In this document: positions 7,652-15,557 of the stretch, one piece after another | Layout of the letters: the number at the start of each line of letters is the position of its first letter | Numbering within the stretch: position 1 is the first letter of the stretch | DNA from: CALOBA01 sp942491465 | Lineage (GTDB): Bacteria; Pseudomonadota; Gammaproteobacteria; Chromatiales; Chromatiaceae | DNA: 64,000 bases | Direction: 5' to 3' | NCBI GenBank assembly: GCA_942491465.1 | Contig: CALOBA010000045.1 | Span: 124,001 to 188,000 of the forward strand | Made by a program: the position numbers and the translations under genes | Notes under the pieces: generated by a model | The model's database searches: none | What the model was told of the DNA's origin: nothing | Seen by the model: only the letters and a program-made list of their open reading frames with translations

Positions 7652-8758
7652 TCAGTCGGAGGGGTCGGCGTCCGCCGCGGGCGCGGCGTCGTCGGCCGCC
7701 GGCAGCTCGGCGGGATCGAGGTCGAAGCGGGCGACGTTGCCCTGGGCGATGGCGGTGATGTCGAACACGCGGCCGCCGACTTGGACCTCGGCGGCGGCGG
7801 CGTTGCCGAGGATCAGCGAGAACGGCGCTCGCCCGGCGAGGACACGGCGGTCGCCGTCGGCCATCTCGCCGAACAACTCCACGTTGCCGTCGGCGTCGCG
7901 CACATCCACCCAGCAGGGCCCGGAGAAGGCCAATACGATGTCTTCCTCGGGGGAGGGGGGCGCGGACGCGTCGTCGACGGTGGCCGCGCTCGACGGCTCC
8001 GGCTCCGGCTCCGCGGCGCGGCTCGCGTCGTCGGCGTCCTCCGCTTCGGTGTCGGCGACTGTCGTCATCGACTCCGGGTCGACGCCGGCGCTCGGCCCCG
8101 GCGTGGTCGCGACTTGCGTGTCTGTGGATGTTGCCGGCGGCTGCGGCAGGATCGGCGCATCGGTCGCCGTCGCGGGATCGGTCGCATCCGCCGGGCTGTC
8201 TTGCGCCGGCGCCGTGGTCACGGGCGCCGGTTGTGCCGGCGGCGTCGAAGCCGCGGCTGCCGCGGCGCTCTGTTGGGGCTCCAGCAGCGGGCCGGTGGCC
8301 GAGGCATCCGAGGCCGTCGGCGCCTGCGCTTGCTCCATCCGCGACCAGTCGGTCATCGAGGCCCAGTAGCCCAAGCCGGCGATGGCCCCGAGGGCCAGGC
8401 CCAGCACCAGCAGGCGTGCCAGCAGGTGCCCGCCGCTGGAACTGCGGATCTGGTCGGCCGTGACCCGCGGCGGCGGTGGCTCGGCGTTCGGGTGCAGCCG
8501 ATGAAAGCGCTCGATCAGGGGCTGCGGGTCGATCTCCAGGAGGCGTGCGTAGGCGCGGATGTAGCCGGAGACGAAGACCGCGCTCGGCAGCCGATCGTAA
8601 GCGTCCTCTTCGACGGCCGCGAGCGTTGCAGGCTTCAGGTGCAGTTCGATGGCGACGCGCTCCACCGACAGCCCTCGGCCCTGGCGGGCTTGGGCGAGGT
8701 ACTGGCCGGGGCTGTCCCCAATGGCCGCGGGGGCGTTGTCTTCGTGGGCTTCGGTCAT
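7652..8758 (-). CDS. rodZ: RodZ-like helix-turn-helix membrane protein (DUF4115)
   Basis: Residues about 18-85 form a Xre-type HTH ('GQYLAQARQGRGLSVERVAIELHL...' start, 'VFVSGYIRAYARLL' end), the domain by which RodZ contacts MreB. A single membrane helix follows at about 114-134, then a long Ala/Thr/Pro/Asp-rich periplasmic linker. The C-terminal DUF4115 beta domain contains 'GPCWVDVRDADG' near residue 280. This order is diagnostic of the cytoskeletal protein RodZ, which couples MreB to the elongasome in rod-shaped cells. Length is 368 residues. It follows pilF with a 3-base gap, as in the conserved operon. Confidence 0.92.
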   Translation of the reverse strand: MTEAHEDNAPAAIGDSPGQYLAQARQGRGLSVERVAIELHLKPATLAAVEEDAYDRLPSAVFVSGYIRAYARLLEIDPQPLIERFHRLHPNAEPPPPRVTADQIRSSSGGHLLARLLVLGLALGAIAGLGYWASMTDWSRMEQAQAPTASDASATGPLLEPQQSAAAAAASTPPAQPAPVTTAPAQDSPADATDPATATDAPILPQPPATSTDTQVATTPGPSAGVDPESMTTVADTEAEDADDASRAAEPEPEPSSAATVDDASAPPSPEEDIVLAFSGPCWVDVRDADGNVELFGEMADGDRRVLAGRAPFSLILGNAAAAEVQVGGRVFDITAIAQGNVARFDLDPAELPAADDAAPAADADPSD

Positions 8759-8761
8759 TGG

Positions 8762-9538
8762 TTACAGCTGCATCAGCTCGGGGGCATCGGGATAGCGTTT
8801 ACGCAGGGCGGCCTCGATCTTCTCGGCGTTGGTCTTGTTGCCGAGCTTGCGCTCGATCCGGGCGGCGAGCAGGAACGCGTCCGGGCTGGGTCGGCCGACC
8901 TGGCCGTATCGGTTCAGGTAGCCGCGCGCCGTCGGATAGTTGCCACGATCGTATTCGGACCGGGCCATCGCCAGCAGTGCGGGGGGGTAGGTCGGATTGC
9001 GTTTGAGGGCGCGGCTCAGATAGGCCTGCGCCTTTGCGCTTTGGCCGCCGCGTCGGGCGCAGTCGGCGGCATTGGTCAACGCCAGCTCGGGGGTGACGTA
9101 GAGCGGGTCGTCGAGGGCGCGCTCGAAATGCGCCAGGGCCTCGGTGTACTTGCCGCGCGTGCACAGCACGGTGCCCCAAGCGTTCAGGTAGACCGGCTCG
9201 TTCGGGGCCAGCCGCATGGCGGTCTGGAATGCCTCGTTTGCGCTCTGGGTCTCGCCGAGGCGCTGGTAGACCAACGCCATCATATAGTGGGCGCGGGCGT
9301 TGCCCTTGTCCTGGGCGATGGCTTGGCGGGCGCGCTCGAAGGCGGATTGGACGTTGTCGAGGCGCAGGTACTCCGCCGCCATCTCGATATAGAGGTTGGC
9401 CGGGCTGTCGTCTGGCGAGGTTGCCGACGGCTCCCTTGTGGTCGCGCCGCCACCGCAAGCCGCCAGCACTGCCGCCGCCAGAAGCGCCGCGATCAGCCTG
9501 ATTGCCGGGATGCGGGGGCCGAAGCGACAGGCGCTCAT
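8762..9538 (-). CDS. pilF: Type IV pilus assembly TPR lipoprotein PilF/PilW
   Basis: The 258-residue protein has a lipoprotein signal with lipobox 'AVLAAC' near residue 28 and then about six TPR units ('AHYMMALVYQRLGETQSANE', 'AWGTVLCTRGKYTEALAHFE' among them). This is the pilotin PilF/PilW, an outer-membrane lipoprotein that helps assemble the PilQ secretin of type IV pili. The start codon overlaps the rlmN stop codon by 4 bases (ATGA), indicating translational coupling. Position between rlmN and rodZ is the standard one. Confidence 0.93.
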   Translation of the reverse strand: MSACRFGPRIPAIRLIAALLAAAVLAACGGGATTREPSATSPDDSPANLYIEMAAEYLRLDNVQSAFERARQAIAQDKGNARAHYMMALVYQRLGETQSANEAFQTAMRLAPNEPVYLNAWGTVLCTRGKYTEALAHFERALDDPLYVTPELALTNAADCARRGGQSAKAQAYLSRALKRNPTYPPALLAMARSEYDRGNYPTARGYLNRYGQVGRPSPDAFLLAARIERKLGNKTNAEKIEAALRKRYPDAPELMQL

Positions 9539-10617
9539 CGCGTCCCTGCCGCCACGGGGATGCGAATGTTGCGGCTGGTCCGGTCCTGGACTTGGCCGAC
9601 GAGTTGGCCGCAGGCGGCGGCGATCTCCTCGCCGCGGGTCTTGCGGGTGGTGGTGACCAGGCCGGAGCGCAGCAGGCGCAGGCGGAAGGCGTCCACCCGC
9701 TCCGGCGGGCTGGTGGCGAAGCCGCTGCCGGGGAAGGGATTGAACGGGATGAGATTGACCTTGGAAGGTACGCCCTCCAGCAGCCGAATCAGGGCCTTGG
9801 CATGGCGGTCGCTGTCGTTGACACCGTCGAGCATCACGTACTCCCAGGTGACACGACGGCGCTTCTCACCGCGCAGATAGGCCTTGCAGGCCGGGATCAG
9901 CTCGGCCAGCGGGTACTTTTCGTTGATCGGCACCAGGCGGCTGCGCAGGTCGTCGTCGGGGGCATGCAGCGAGACGGCGAGCGCGATGTCGCTGACCTCG
10001 GCGAGGCGGTAGATGTTGGGCACGATACCCGATGTGGACAGGGTCAGCCGCTGCTTGGCGAGCATGTAGCCGAGGTCGTCCTGCATGACGTCGGTGGCGC
10101 GCACCACATTGTCGAAATTGGCCAGCGGCTCGCCCATGCCCATGAGCACCACGTTGGTGGGTGGTCGGCCCAGGGTCCTTGCCGCGTGCCTGACCTGGGC
10201 GACGATCTCCGCCGTGGACAGATTGCGATTGAAGCCCTGACGGGCGGTGGCGCAGAAGCGGCACTCCAGGGCGCAGCCGACCTGCGAGGAGACGCACAGC
10301 GTGCTGCGGTCGGGCTCGGGGATGTGCACGGCCTCCACGCGCTGGCCGTCGCCGAGCTCGAGCACCCACTTGGTTGTTCCGTCGGCCGACGGCCGCTCCG
10401 CGGCCACGGTCGGGCACAGCAGCGTGCAATGCTCGCGCAGGCGCAGGCGCAGGTCCTTGGACAGATCGGTCATGGCGTCGAAGTCGTCGACGCCGTGTTT
10501 ATGCACCCACTTGAACAGGCTGCGGCCGTGGAACGGCTTGCCGCCGAGGTCGACGGCGAGCTGCTCGCAGCCGGACCGGTCCAGGTCCAAGAGCTCGATG
10601 GGGGTGGGGAGGGCCAT
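9535..10617 (-). CDS. rlmN: Dual-specificity 23S rRNA/tRNA adenine-C2 methyltransferase RlmN
   Basis: RlmN is a radical-SAM enzyme that methylates A2503 of 23S rRNA and A37 of some tRNAs. The CX3CX2C iron-sulfur motif is in 'CALECRFCATARQGFNRNL', preceded by 'TLCVSSQVG'. Other family motifs are 'NVVLMGMGEPLANFDNV' and 'LSTSGIVP'. The ATG at 10615-10617 gives 360 residues, the usual size, with the expected 'LLDLDRSGCEQLAVDLGGKP' N-terminus. The frame stays open further upstream into ndk, but that part does not resemble RlmN. Its stop overlaps the pilF start. Confidence 0.96.
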   Translation of the reverse strand: MALPTPIELLDLDRSGCEQLAVDLGGKPFHGRSLFKWVHKHGVDDFDAMTDLSKDLRLRLREHCTLLCPTVAAERPSADGTTKWVLELGDGQRVEAVHIPEPDRSTLCVSSQVGCALECRFCATARQGFNRNLSTAEIVAQVRHAARTLGRPPTNVVLMGMGEPLANFDNVVRATDVMQDDLGYMLAKQRLTLSTSGIVPNIYRLAEVSDIALAVSLHAPDDDLRSRLVPINEKYPLAELIPACKAYLRGEKRRRVTWEYVMLDGVNDSDRHAKALIRLLEGVPSKVNLIPFNPFPGSGFATSPPERVDAFRLRLLRSGLVTTTRKTRGEEIAAACGQLVGQVQDRTSRNIRIPVAAGTR

Positions 10618-10640
10618 GGCCGAGGGGCTGGAGGTCGTGC

Positions 10641-11069
10641 TCAGCGGGTGCGCGGGCAGACGCCTTCGGGAAAGAAGAAGGCGATCTCCACCTCGGCGGT
10701 GTCCGGGGCATCGGAGCCGTGCACGGCGTTTTCGGTGAAGGAGTCGGCGAAATCCGCGCGGATCGTGCCCGGCCCGGCCTTCGCCGGATTCGTGGCGCCC
10801 ATCAGTTCGCGATTCTTGGCGATGGCGTCTTCGCCCTCGAGGGCCATGGCCAGCACCGGGCCCGAGGTCATGAACGAGACCAGCTCCTCGAAGAACGGCT
10901 TGCCCTCGTGCACGGCATAGAAGGCCACCGCTTGCTCCCGGCTGAGGTGCAGCATCCGGGCGGCGACGATGCGCAGCCCCGCGTCTTCGAAGCGGGCGCA
11001 GATGGCGCCGATGGCGTTCTTGGCGACGGCATTGGGCTTGATGATGGATAAGGTCTTTTCTGTGGACAT
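10641..11069 (-). CDS. ndk: Nucleoside diphosphate kinase
   Basis: This 142-residue enzyme transfers the gamma phosphate between nucleoside triphosphates and diphosphates. The N-terminus 'TEKTLSIIKPNAVAKNAIG' and the catalytic histidine in 'ENAVHGSDAP' (about residues 114-123) are typical, as is the surrounding 'FADSFTENAV'. The start is the ATG at 11067-11069; the upstream extension of the frame has no family similarity. It is the first gene of the operon, so the operon promoter should lie in 11070-11297. Confidence 0.97.
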   Translation of the reverse strand: MSTEKTLSIIKPNAVAKNAIGAICARFEDAGLRIVAARMLHLSREQAVAFYAVHEGKPFFEELVSFMTSGPVLAMALEGEDAIAKNRELMGATNPAKAGPGTIRADFADSFTENAVHGSDAPDTAEVEIAFFFPEGVCPRTR

Positions 11070-11297
11070 GGGGCAACTCCGGGGAATCAGGTCAACAAGC
11101 GGTGGGGCACGGGGTCGAGGGCGACCGTCCGCGCCGAAGGATAAGGTTCGAGGCAATCCACAATCTTACCTGTGATTGCAGGCTGAAATCCATCGGTTCC
11201 GGGGCTCGCGTTTTCAGCCGGGGCCGGCTAACCTTTTGCGGTCTGCGCGAAGAGACGCCCCGCACCGCAGCCAGCCCAACCCGATGGAGAGCCTCCC
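11070..11297. other. Divergent intergenic region, ndk / DHH phosphoesterase
   Basis: This 228-base region separates the leftward ndk operon from the rightward DHH gene and must carry both promoters. I could not assign -35/-10 boxes with confidence. GGAGAG at 11286-11291 is a good ribosome binding site for the TTG start at 11298. Confidence 0.4.
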
Positions 11298-12251
11298 TTG
11301 ACCCTGTTCGACTGTTTCAACGGTGATGCCGACGGCATCTGTGCACTGCTTCAGCTGCGGCTCGCAGACCCGCAGCCCTCCACGCTTGTGACCGGCGTCA
11401 AGCGCGATATCGCGCTGCTCGATCGCGTCGCCGCCGAGCCCGGCGATCTGATCACCGCCCTGGACATCTCCTTGGACAAGAATCGCGCGGCCTTGCAGCG
11501 GGCGTTGGATCGCGGAACGCGGGTCTGCTGGTTCGATCATCACTACCCGGGTGAGATCCCGTCCCATGCGCTGTTGCAGACGCATATCGAGACCCTGCCC
11601 GACAAGGGTACCAGTCTGTTGGTCGATGAGCATGTCGGCGGACGCTTTCGGGCCTGGGCCGTGGTCGGGACCTTTGGCGACAACTTCGATCGGTCCGCCG
11701 AACGCGCTGCCGCGCCCCTCGGGCTCGAGGCCGAGGCGCTGGCGACCCTGCGCGAGCTCGGCATCTTGATCAACTACAACGGCTACGGGGCGAGCGTCGA
11801 CGACCTGCACATTGCCCCCGACGCCCTGTACCGAAGGTTGTCCGCCTTCGACGATCCCCTGGACTTCGTGGCCTCCGATCCGACGTTGCGGGACCTGCGC
11901 GAGGGCTACCGGGCCGATATGGCGGCCGCCGAGTCGCTGGAGGCCCGGCTGCAGACCGATGGCCATGCACTGCTCGTGCTGCCGGCGGAATCCTGGGCAC
12001 GCCGAGTCGGTGGTGTCTATGCCAACGCGCTGGCGCAGGCGGCCCCCGCGAGGGCCCACGCGTTGCTGACCCGGTTGCCCGATGGCGGCTTCGTGGTCAG
12101 TGTGCGTGCGCCCATCGACCGCCCGGACGGCGCCGATGCCCTTTGCCGGGAGTTCGAGACCGGAGGCGGGCGCAAGGCCGCCGCCGGGATCAACCACCTG
12201 CCCGAGGTCGACTACGACCGTTTTGTCGATGCCTTCCTGCGGGCATTCTGA
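11298..12251 (+). CDS. DHH-family phosphoesterase
   Basis: The protein has 317 residues. It starts with the DHH-superfamily motif 'FNGDADGICALLQL' and carries the eponymous motif in 'WFDHHYPGEI' near residue 78. Near the end is a DHHA1-like glycine motif, 'FETGGGRKAAAGINHLP'. Such proteins are Mn-dependent phosphodiesterases/exopolyphosphatases (RecJ/NrnA type); the precise substrate cannot be told. Translation begins at TTG (11298), supported by GGAGAG seven bases upstream; the nearby ATG at 11284 is out of frame and stops at once. The gene stands alone, divergent from the ndk operon. Confidence 0.85.
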   Translation: MTLFDCFNGDADGICALLQLRLADPQPSTLVTGVKRDIALLDRVAAEPGDLITALDISLDKNRAALQRALDRGTRVCWFDHHYPGEIPSHALLQTHIETLPDKGTSLLVDEHVGGRFRAWAVVGTFGDNFDRSAERAAAPLGLEAEALATLRELGILINYNGYGASVDDLHIAPDALYRRLSAFDDPLDFVASDPTLRDLREGYRADMAAAESLEARLQTDGHALLVLPAESWARRVGGVYANALAQAAPARAHALLTRLPDGGFVVSVRAPIDRPDGADALCREFETGGGRKAAAGINHLPEVDYDRFVDAFLRAF

Positions 12252-12372
12252 CCGTCGGTAGCCCTTTGCCGACTGGACGGACCTTCGTTTCACGGGCAAA
12301 ATGCTGGGCCATGTCCGCTGGTTGTTCCGCCGGTCCCTCCGGCCTCATCGGCGATCCAGAACAGGCGCCTCG

Positions 12373-13590
12373 ATGAAATGCCTCCTCGTTGCCAATATCT
12401 TTCCGCCGATCAACGGCGGCTCCGCCGTCGTCTACGAGAGCATCTGTCAGTTCTCACCGGCCGGAAGCATGCATGTCCTCGCCCCTTGGAGGCACTATCT
12501 GACCGGTGAGGAGATCGCCGGCTGGCGCGACTACGACCGCAACGCCGGCTTTCCCATCGAGCGCATGGAGCTGCTGCGTCCGCTGGCGCTGGAATCGTCG
12601 TCGCTGCTGCGCTCGGTCTGGCTGCAGCTCGCCGTCGACCTGCCGCTGAAGGCCCGCGTGCTCTGGCGCACCATCCGGCTGGTGCGGCGCGAAGGCATCG
12701 ACGTGATCTGCGTGTGCGAGCTGAACGCGGGCTCTTGGCTGGGGCTGGTCCTGAAGCGGCTGCTCGGCATCCCCTATATCAACTACATCCATGGCGAGGA
12801 GGTCACCGCGACCTCGGGCTACCGGTTCTACGGTCGGCGCCGGCGCCAGTACCTCAAGCGTGCCGATGCCGTTGTGGCCGTGAGCGAGTTCACCCGCGGC
12901 GCGCTCAGGGATCTGATGGGCGTGCCGCCGGAGCGGATCGCACTGATCGTCAACGGGGTCGATGCCGAGCGTTTTCGGCCGGGACCGAAGCCGGCCACGC
13001 TGCTGGAGCGCTACCGGCTGCAGGGGCGGCGGGTGCTGCTCACGGTCGGGCGGCTGGTGGAGCGCAAGGGCATCGACACCATGCTGCGGGCGCTGCCGCG
13101 CATCATCGCGGACTGTCCGGATGTGTGTTACGTGATCGTCGGCACCGGCGAATATCGCCCGACCCTCGACGCCCTCGTGGCCGAGCTCGGTCTCGCCGAG
13201 CATGTGATCTTTGCCGGTCGCGTGCCCCAGACAGAGCTGGTGGCCCACTATCAGCTCTGCGACCTGTTCGTGATGCCGAACCGCGAACTCGGCAACCACG
13301 ACACCGAGGGCTTCGGCCTGGTCTTCCTGGAGGCCAATGCCTGCGCCAAGGCGGTGATCAGCGGCCGTGCCGGCGGCGTCGTCGAGGCCGTCCGTGATGG
13401 CGAGACCGGCTTGAACGTCGACGGCGACGACGTCGACGCCGTCGCCGATGCCGTGGTCGGCCTGTTGTGCGACCACCAGCGCCGCGAGGCCCTGGCCGCC
13501 CGCGGACTCGCCTTCGCGCGCGCGTCCAGCTCGGCCGAGCGGGCGCGGGCCTTCCATGCGCTGTGCGAGCGCGTGACCGCGACCCGCTGA
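12373..13590 (+). CDS. Glycosyltransferase family 4 protein
   Basis: The N-terminus 'MKCLLVANIFPPINGGSAVV' is the GT4 start with a Gly-rich loop. The C-terminal GT-B domain has 'LLTVGRLVERKGIDTMLRAL' and the nucleotide-sugar binding E-x7-E motif in 'EGFGLVFLEANACAK'. Length is 405 residues. The ATG at 12373 is chosen because the upstream in-frame extension is arginine-rich and unlike the family. It probably transfers a hexose or hexuronic acid in envelope glycan or glycolipid synthesis, but sugar and acceptor are unknown. It is not part of an obvious glycan cluster; the main one lies at 27.6-36.7 kb. Confidence 0.88.
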   Translation: MKCLLVANIFPPINGGSAVVYESICQFSPAGSMHVLAPWRHYLTGEEIAGWRDYDRNAGFPIERMELLRPLALESSSLLRSVWLQLAVDLPLKARVLWRTIRLVRREGIDVICVCELNAGSWLGLVLKRLLGIPYINYIHGEEVTATSGYRFYGRRRRQYLKRADAVVAVSEFTRGALRDLMGVPPERIALIVNGVDAERFRPGPKPATLLERYRLQGRRVLLTVGRLVERKGIDTMLRALPRIIADCPDVCYVIVGTGEYRPTLDALVAELGLAEHVIFAGRVPQTELVAHYQLCDLFVMPNRELGNHDTEGFGLVFLEANACAKAVISGRAGGVVEAVRDGETGLNVDGDDVDAVADAVVGLLCDHQRREALAARGLAFARASSSAERARAFHALCERVTATR

Positions 13591-13934
13591 CGCGAGCCCA
13601 GGCCGCCGCCGTGGGCCGAATGCCCGCGCCGGCCGGCGCCGCGAGCGCCTGCGGCCCGACGGGCTGATCGCACTGATCCCGGCTTGGGTCTGCGAGATCG
13701 TCTCCCCCTCCCACGAGAAGAAAGACAGCTTGACCATCCCGCTGCTGCGGCGCCGGCAGCGCGTGCCTACGCGTGGATCATCAGGCCGGAGGACCGCGCC
13801 CTGGACGACGGCGGCAAGCACGGCAAGAAGAACCGACACCAAACCGTCATCCAATCGTCGTGCGCCGTGGCTATCCTGCCGCCGACCGCATGCCCAGCCG
13901 GGGCGTGACGCACTTGCGACCAGGAGACCTCGGG
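13591..13934. other. Intergenic region without a recognised gene
   Basis: These 344 bases between the glycosyltransferase and the phosphate transporter are GC-rich. They contain open but unconvincing frames, for example one with 'AYAWIIRPEDRALDDGGKHG' if a frame change is allowed, which might be a decayed gene. No terminator with a T run was found. AGGAGA at 13922-13927 is the ribosome binding site for the transporter. Confidence 0.4.
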
Positions 13935-15509
13935 ATGTTCCAAGATCGGTTGAGTCTGTTCTTTATCGTGATCCTGTTGGCGACGTTCGGTTCCTTTATG
14001 GTCTGGGGCCTGGACTACACCAACCAGAGCCATGTGATCCTGTTCACATTGGCGACACTGTTCGGCCTGTTCATGGCCTTCAACATCGGCGGCAACGACG
14101 TCGCCAACTCCTTCGGCACCTCGGTGGGGGCCGGCACCCTGACCATCCGCCAGGCCCTGTTGGTGGCGGCCATCTTCGAGGTCTCGGGGGCGATGATCGC
14201 CGGCGGGGCGGTCACCGATACCATCCGCAAGGGCATCGTCGACCTGGGCACGCTGACCGGCGAGCCCGGGTTCGACCCCATGGACTTCGTCTACATCATG
14301 ATGTCGGCGCTGTTCGCTGCGGCCATGTGGCTGTTGATCGCCACCAAGCGCGGCTGGCCGGTGTCCACCACGCATTCCATCATCGGCGGCATCGTCGGCG
14401 CCTCGCTGACGCTGGGCTTCGTGGCCCTGGACGGCAGCCGGTCGCTGGAGATGGTGCGCTGGGGACAGATCGGCACCATCGCCCTGTCCTGGGTAGTCTC
14501 CCCGGTGCTCGGCGGGCTGGTGGCCTACGTCCTGTTCTGCAACATCAAGAAGTACATCCTCAACTACAACGACCAGGCCCAGTCCAGGCTCGACGAGATC
14601 AAGGCCGAGAAGAAGCGCCACAAGCAGGCGCACAAGAGCGCCTTCGAGCGTATGGGCGAGCTGCAGCAGATCGCCTACACCCAGGCCATGGTGCGCGACG
14701 CGGCCAGCGTGGAGTTGGAGGACCGGGTGAACGAGGACGAGTTCGAGTCCGACTACTACAAGGGCCTGTCCCGCATCGAATCCCGGCGCGACGACATCGC
14801 CGCCTTCCAGGCCCTGCAGACCTACGTGCCGCTGCTTGCCGCCCTGGGTGCGATGATCATCACTGCGATGCTGCTGTTTAAGGGGTTGAAGCACATGCAT
14901 CTCGGCCTGTCGAGCATCGACAGCTATCTGATCATCGCCATGGTCGGCGCCGCGGTCTGGATGGCCATCTACATCCTGGCGCGGACCCTGCGCGGCAGCA
15001 GCCTGGACCGCTCCACCTTCCTGCTGTTCAGCTGGATGCAGGTATTCACGGCCGCGGGCTTTGCGTTCAGCCACGGCTCCAACGACATCGCCAACGCCAT
15101 CGGCCCCTTCGCGGCCGTGCTCGACGTGCTGCGCAGCAACGACATCAACGCCCAGGCACCGGTGCCACCCATCGCCATGCTCTCGTTCGGCATCGCGTTG
15201 GTCGCGGGGCTCTGGTTCATCGGCAAGCACGTCATCGCCACCGTCGGCACCCACCTGACCAAGATGCACCCGTCCTCGGGTTTCGCCGCCGAGCTGTCCG
15301 CCGCCGCCGTGGTCATGGGCGCCTCGTCGCTGGGCATCCCGGTGTCGTCGACGCACATCCTGGTGGGCGCCGTGCTCGGCATCGGCATCTGCAACAGCTC
15401 GGCGAACTGGGACCTGATGAAGCCCATCGCCCTGGCCTGGGTCATCACGCTGCCCGCCGCCGCGCTCATCGCGGCCCTGTCGTTTGTTGTGCTGCGGGGG
15501 GTGTTCTGA
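13935..15509 (+). CDS. pit: Inorganic phosphate transporter, PiT family
   Basis: The protein has 524 residues and the duplicated PHO4 signature: 'NIGGNDVANSFGTSVGAG' near residue 49 and 'HGSNDIANAIGPFAA' near residue 380. About ten membrane helices flank a central hydrophilic stretch (about 210-290), rich in Lys, Glu and Asp, that splits the two halves, as in bacterial PitA proteins. It imports phosphate, probably as metal-phosphate, driven by the proton or sodium gradient. The ATG at 13935 is preceded by AGGAGA. No phoU-like gene (DUF47) is next to it, unlike in many PiT operons. Confidence 0.93.
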   Translation: MFQDRLSLFFIVILLATFGSFMVWGLDYTNQSHVILFTLATLFGLFMAFNIGGNDVANSFGTSVGAGTLTIRQALLVAAIFEVSGAMIAGGAVTDTIRKGIVDLGTLTGEPGFDPMDFVYIMMSALFAAAMWLLIATKRGWPVSTTHSIIGGIVGASLTLGFVALDGSRSLEMVRWGQIGTIALSWVVSPVLGGLVAYVLFCNIKKYILNYNDQAQSRLDEIKAEKKRHKQAHKSAFERMGELQQIAYTQAMVRDAASVELEDRVNEDEFESDYYKGLSRIESRRDDIAAFQALQTYVPLLAALGAMIITAMLLFKGLKHMHLGLSSIDSYLIIAMVGAAVWMAIYILARTLRGSSLDRSTFLLFSWMQVFTAAGFAFSHGSNDIANAIGPFAAVLDVLRSNDINAQAPVPPIAMLSFGIALVAGLWFIGKHVIATVGTHLTKMHPSSGFAAELSAAAVVMGASSLGIPVSSTHILVGAVLGIGICNSSANWDLMKPIALAWVITLPAAALIAALSFVVLRGVF

Positions 15510-15520
15510 GCGGGGGACCT

Positions 15521-15535
15521 GAGGCTTTGCCTCAA
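15521..15535. terminator. Weak hairpin between convergent genes
   Basis: TGAGGC (15521-15526) pairs with GCCTCA (15530-15535) around a TTT loop, between the convergent transporter and DUF4062 genes. There is no U tract, so terminator function is doubtful. Confidence 0.25.
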
Positions 15536-15557
15536 GAACACCGCAACATGGCTCTGG

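Noticed and set aside
7553..9880. 775-codon open frame on the plus strand
   Set aside because: It is antisense to rodZ, pilF and rlmN, whose protein motifs are unambiguous; long antisense frames are expected at this GC content.
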